A model generated the notes under the pieces. The model made no database searches. It was not told where the DNA came from and saw nothing but the letters and a program-made list of their open reading frames with translations. The position numbers were made by a program, and so were the translations under genes. From contig DAONQC010000003.1 in assembly GCA_035409945.1 (NCBI GenBank), forward strand, positions 1 through 64,000: a DNA stretch of 64,000 nt, in the 5' to 3' direction. The DNA comes from MWEH01 sp035409945 (GTDB taxonomy: Bacteria > Bacillota > Clostridia > Christensenellales > DTU072). Below, one piece after another: positions 61,947-64,000 of this stretch. Every line of letters begins with the position of its first letter. Position 1 is the stretch's first letter.

Positions 61947-62958
61947 TAGCTTTTTTCTTCCTCTCTTTTTTCGGCTTTACATAACCAAACGGCTTTGGCT
62001 TAACTATTTTATCGATAAAGGGCACAATTAGATTTGCAAGCAACACAGAATAACATGCACCTTCTGGCATCCCACCGAATCTTCTTACAATCATAGTAAA
62101 CAATCCCGCAAACACAGCAAATATAATTCTTCCAAGTTCTGTCCTTGGAGATGTTGTATAATCTGTTAGCATGAACACGCCAGCGAACAGAATTCCACCA
62201 CTTAAAATGGTAGGTAATACATATAAATATCCGTCCTTGTAAAATGCCAATGCTAAAACAGCACATGTTACCACATATGTCACTAGTATCTTCCAATCTA
62301 TTACTTTAGTTACAATCAAATACACTGCGGCAATAATAATAGTTAAAGAACAAACTTCACCTATACTTCCACCAATTCTTCCAAGAAACATATCTAGTAA
62401 ATTTAAACTAGATATTCCTCCTACTTCAATTGAGTCTTTAATCGCCACTAAAGGAGTAGCAGATGTCACGTACGTTTTTGTAAATCCTGCGACAAAATCT
62501 TTCGCTCCGTTGCTATAATTTAATGGATTCATAAATTTTGTCATCTGTACCGGCCAAGCTAATGATAAAAATATTCGTGCAGTTGCAGCTGGATTTGCAA
62601 AGTTTTGACCTAATCCACCAAAAAGCATTTTTACTACCATAATAGCGAAAATGCCTCCTACTATTGGTACATAAAACGGAACTGTTGGTGGTAAGTTCAT
62701 CCCTAATATCAAGCCAGTTACCACAGCAGATAAATCAGGTACTGTATTAGGTCTTTTTCTAATTAAATTATAGAGCGTTTCTCCTAACACGCTTGCGCCA
62801 ACCGCTAATAAAACAATAAATAAACTATATAGTCCAAATATAACTGTTGAGGCAATCACAGGAAACCCTAGAGCAATAATGACATGGAGCATGATCTTTT
62901 TTGTTGTAAGATTGCTTCCTATATGGGGAGATGATGATACTAAAAACTTTGTTTTCAT
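61939..62958 (-). CDS. rnfD: Rnf complex subunit RnfD
   Basis: A 339-residue membrane subunit with about nine segments, part of the ion-translocating core. It opens with VSSSPHI, typical of RnfD/NqrB. The flavin-attachment motif TSATPL (about 165-170) carries the Thr expected to hold FMN. FGGLGQNFANPA (about 114) and the late FGGMPEGACYSVLLANL are conserved. Second gene of the operon, 10 bases after rnfC; it ends with a lysine-rich tail. Confidence 0.95.
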   Translation of the reverse strand: MKTKFLVSSSPHIGSNLTTKKIMLHVIIALGFPVIASTVIFGLYSLFIVLLAVGASVLGETLYNLIRKRPNTVPDLSAVVTGLILGMNLPPTVPFYVPIVGGIFAIMVVKMLFGGLGQNFANPAATARIFLSLAWPVQMTKFMNPLNYSNGAKDFVAGFTKTYVTSATPLVAIKDSIEVGGISSLNLLDMFLGRIGGSIGEVCSLTIIIAAVYLIVTKVIDWKILVTYVVTCAVLALAFYKDGYLYVLPTILSGGILFAGVFMLTDYTTSPRTELGRIIFAVFAGLFTMIVRRFGGMPEGACYSVLLANLIVPFIDKIVKPKPFGYVKPKKERKKKANV

Positions 62959-62968
62959 AATCCTTCCT

Positions 62969-64000
62969 TTATGCTGGTGTAAGTTTATTTTTCCTTATTA
63001 ATTTTTTTGCCAATCTTTGTGATTGAACAAGAGGTCTTCTTGCTGGACATACATATGCACAGCAACCACATTCTATACAGCTCATGGCATACGATTTATT
63101 TGCGCCTTCTACATCTCCGTTAAGTATAGCTCTATCTGTCACCATAGGCAGTAGAAACATCGGACAAGCTTTTGCGCATCTTCCGCAGTTAATGCAGGGA
63201 GTAGGTTCAATTTCTCTAATTTCCTTTTCGGTTAGTAATAACAAAGATGAACTTCCTTTGGTAGTTGTGGATTTGAAGTTATGTAATGAAATCCCCATCA
63301 TTGGACCACCAAGCACAACTTTAACGACATCTTCCTTTAGTCCTAAATACTCAACGACATCAGCAAGCTGAACACCAATCCTTACGTGCAGATTCGCTGC
63401 TCTTTTAATCCCATTGCCAGATACCGTCATATATCTGGAAATTAGCGGCTGTCCAAGATATACCGCTTCGTATAATGCATATACCGTGGACACATTAAAT
63501 ACAACATAACCTAAATCTGAAGGCAAGCCTCCCTTAGGAACTCTTTCTCTTGTTATTGCACTTATTAGTTGTTTTTCCCCACCTTGTGGATATTTTGTTT
63601 TCAGTTTACAAAACTCAATCTCGCCGTCTGTATTTACTTCTCTTAATTTATCGATAGCGTCAGGCTTATTGGATTCAATCCCAAAATATACTTTATTTAC
63701 GCCTAATGCGCATTTAACTAATTCTATACCCTTCAATACTTCTGCCGCTTTTTCTAGCATAAGCCTATAATCAACAGTTATATATGGTTCGCATTCACAA
63801 CCATTAATTATAAGTGCTTTTACCTCAGTTTTAGGCATTAATTTAACTATAGTGGGAAAAGTTGCTCCCCCCATTCCAACAATACCTGCCTCTTTACATC
63901 TATCTAAAATTTCAGCTTTTGTTGGCTTTTGTATTGGGTCTAAAAAGTCAGTTTCGTACTTATAATCATTTTTGATTACTACATGGGGAGAAGGTAGTCC
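62969..64000 (-). CDS. rnfC: Rnf complex subunit RnfC (5' end outside the window)
   Basis: The reading frame stays open to the right edge, so the N-terminal part is missing; 343 codons are visible. GIVGMGGATFPT starts the NADH/FMN-binding fold; NGCECEPYITVDYRLM and GGEKQL follow. Two [4Fe-4S] motifs lie near the C-terminus: CINCGRCAKACP and CIECGCCAYVCP. RnfC is the NAD-reducing peripheral subunit. The C-terminus ends soon after the second cluster, the short form seen in clostridia. First gene of rnfCDGEAB in the minus direction. Confidence 0.95.
   Translation of the reverse strand, partial: GLPSPHVVIKNDYKYETDFLDPIQKPTKAEILDRCKEAGIVGMGGATFPTIVKLMPKTEVKALIINGCECEPYITVDYRLMLEKAAEVLKGIELVKCALGVNKVYFGIESNKPDAIDKLREVNTDGEIEFCKLKTKYPQGGEKQLISAITRERVPKGGLPSDLGYVVFNVSTVYALYEAVYLGQPLISRYMTVSGNGIKRAANLHVRIGVQLADVVEYLGLKEDVVKVVLGGPMMGISLHNFKSTTTKGSSSLLLLTEKEIREIEPTPCINCGRCAKACPMFLLPMVTDRAILNGDVEGANKSYAMSCIECGCCAYVCPARRPLVQSQRLAKKLIRKNKLTPA

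Overview
The window is AT-rich DNA from a low-GC, strictly anaerobic member of the Bacillota, most likely class Clostridia. The pointers are strong AGGAGG-type ribosome binding sites, sigma-A promoters with 17-18 base spacers, a CIRCE-like site before groESL, an N-terminally extended ribosomal protein L27 next to the protease Prp, an rnf operon in the clostridial order C-D-G-E-A-B, and a four-subunit 2-oxoacid:ferredoxin oxidoreductase. Almost every gene is on the minus strand; only groESL, the PEP carboxykinase gene and one tRNA-Ala are on the plus strand. I see no phage, insertion sequence or CRISPR array.

Region 1-26,300 holds two cell-surface loci. Each has a giant membrane-anchored stalk protein (about 3645 and 2264 residues) built from MBG/YDG-like immunoglobulin-type modules, followed by a translationally overlapping partner gene (a 562-residue membrane protein; a 950-residue leucine-rich-repeat lipoprotein). 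Between them lie a dCMP deaminase gene and groES-groEL. tRNA-Cys and tRNA-Leu sit at the left edge.

Region 26,300-43,500 is metabolic: diaminopimelate decarboxylase with a short structured leader, a GH5 glucanase-like exoprotein, GTP-type PEP carboxykinase, a yitT/secB-like/phosphoesterase operon, uracil uptake and salvage (NCS2 permease, upp), dtd, purC, tRNA-Ala and tRNA-Thr, the clostridial GGGtGRT protein with its iron-sulfur scaffold partner, a free-standing structured RNA with a clear promoter and terminator, a hydrolase-like lipoprotein and 4-alpha-glucanotransferase.

Region 43,700-57,100 holds the 2-oxoacid:ferredoxin oxidoreductase operon; a chain running ROK glucokinase, B12-binding radical SAM protein, DUF2344, L21, Prp, L27, oxoguanine glycosylase and NYN protein; then manA, a BspA-like lipoprotein, rpiB and sua5. 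Degenerate tandem copies of the 5' end of sua5 lie just upstream of that gene.

Region 57,400-64,000 is the rnf operon (rnfC runs off the right edge), with an uncharacterised WG-repeat-like lipoprotein gene coupled to its end. Reduced ferredoxin from 2-oxoacid oxidation would feed Rnf, which pumps ions while reducing NAD. MalQ, glucokinase, ManA, RpiB and PckG supply the sugar side of the metabolism.

The observations most worth following are the two giant surface modules, the roughly 220-nt RNA at 39,689-39,908, a structured intergenic repeat with a compensatory base pair (44,280 and 52,837), the sua5 5'-end duplications, a degenerate flavinylation motif in RnfG, the rnf-coupled lipoprotein, and a SecB-like chaperone in a Gram-positive-type genome.
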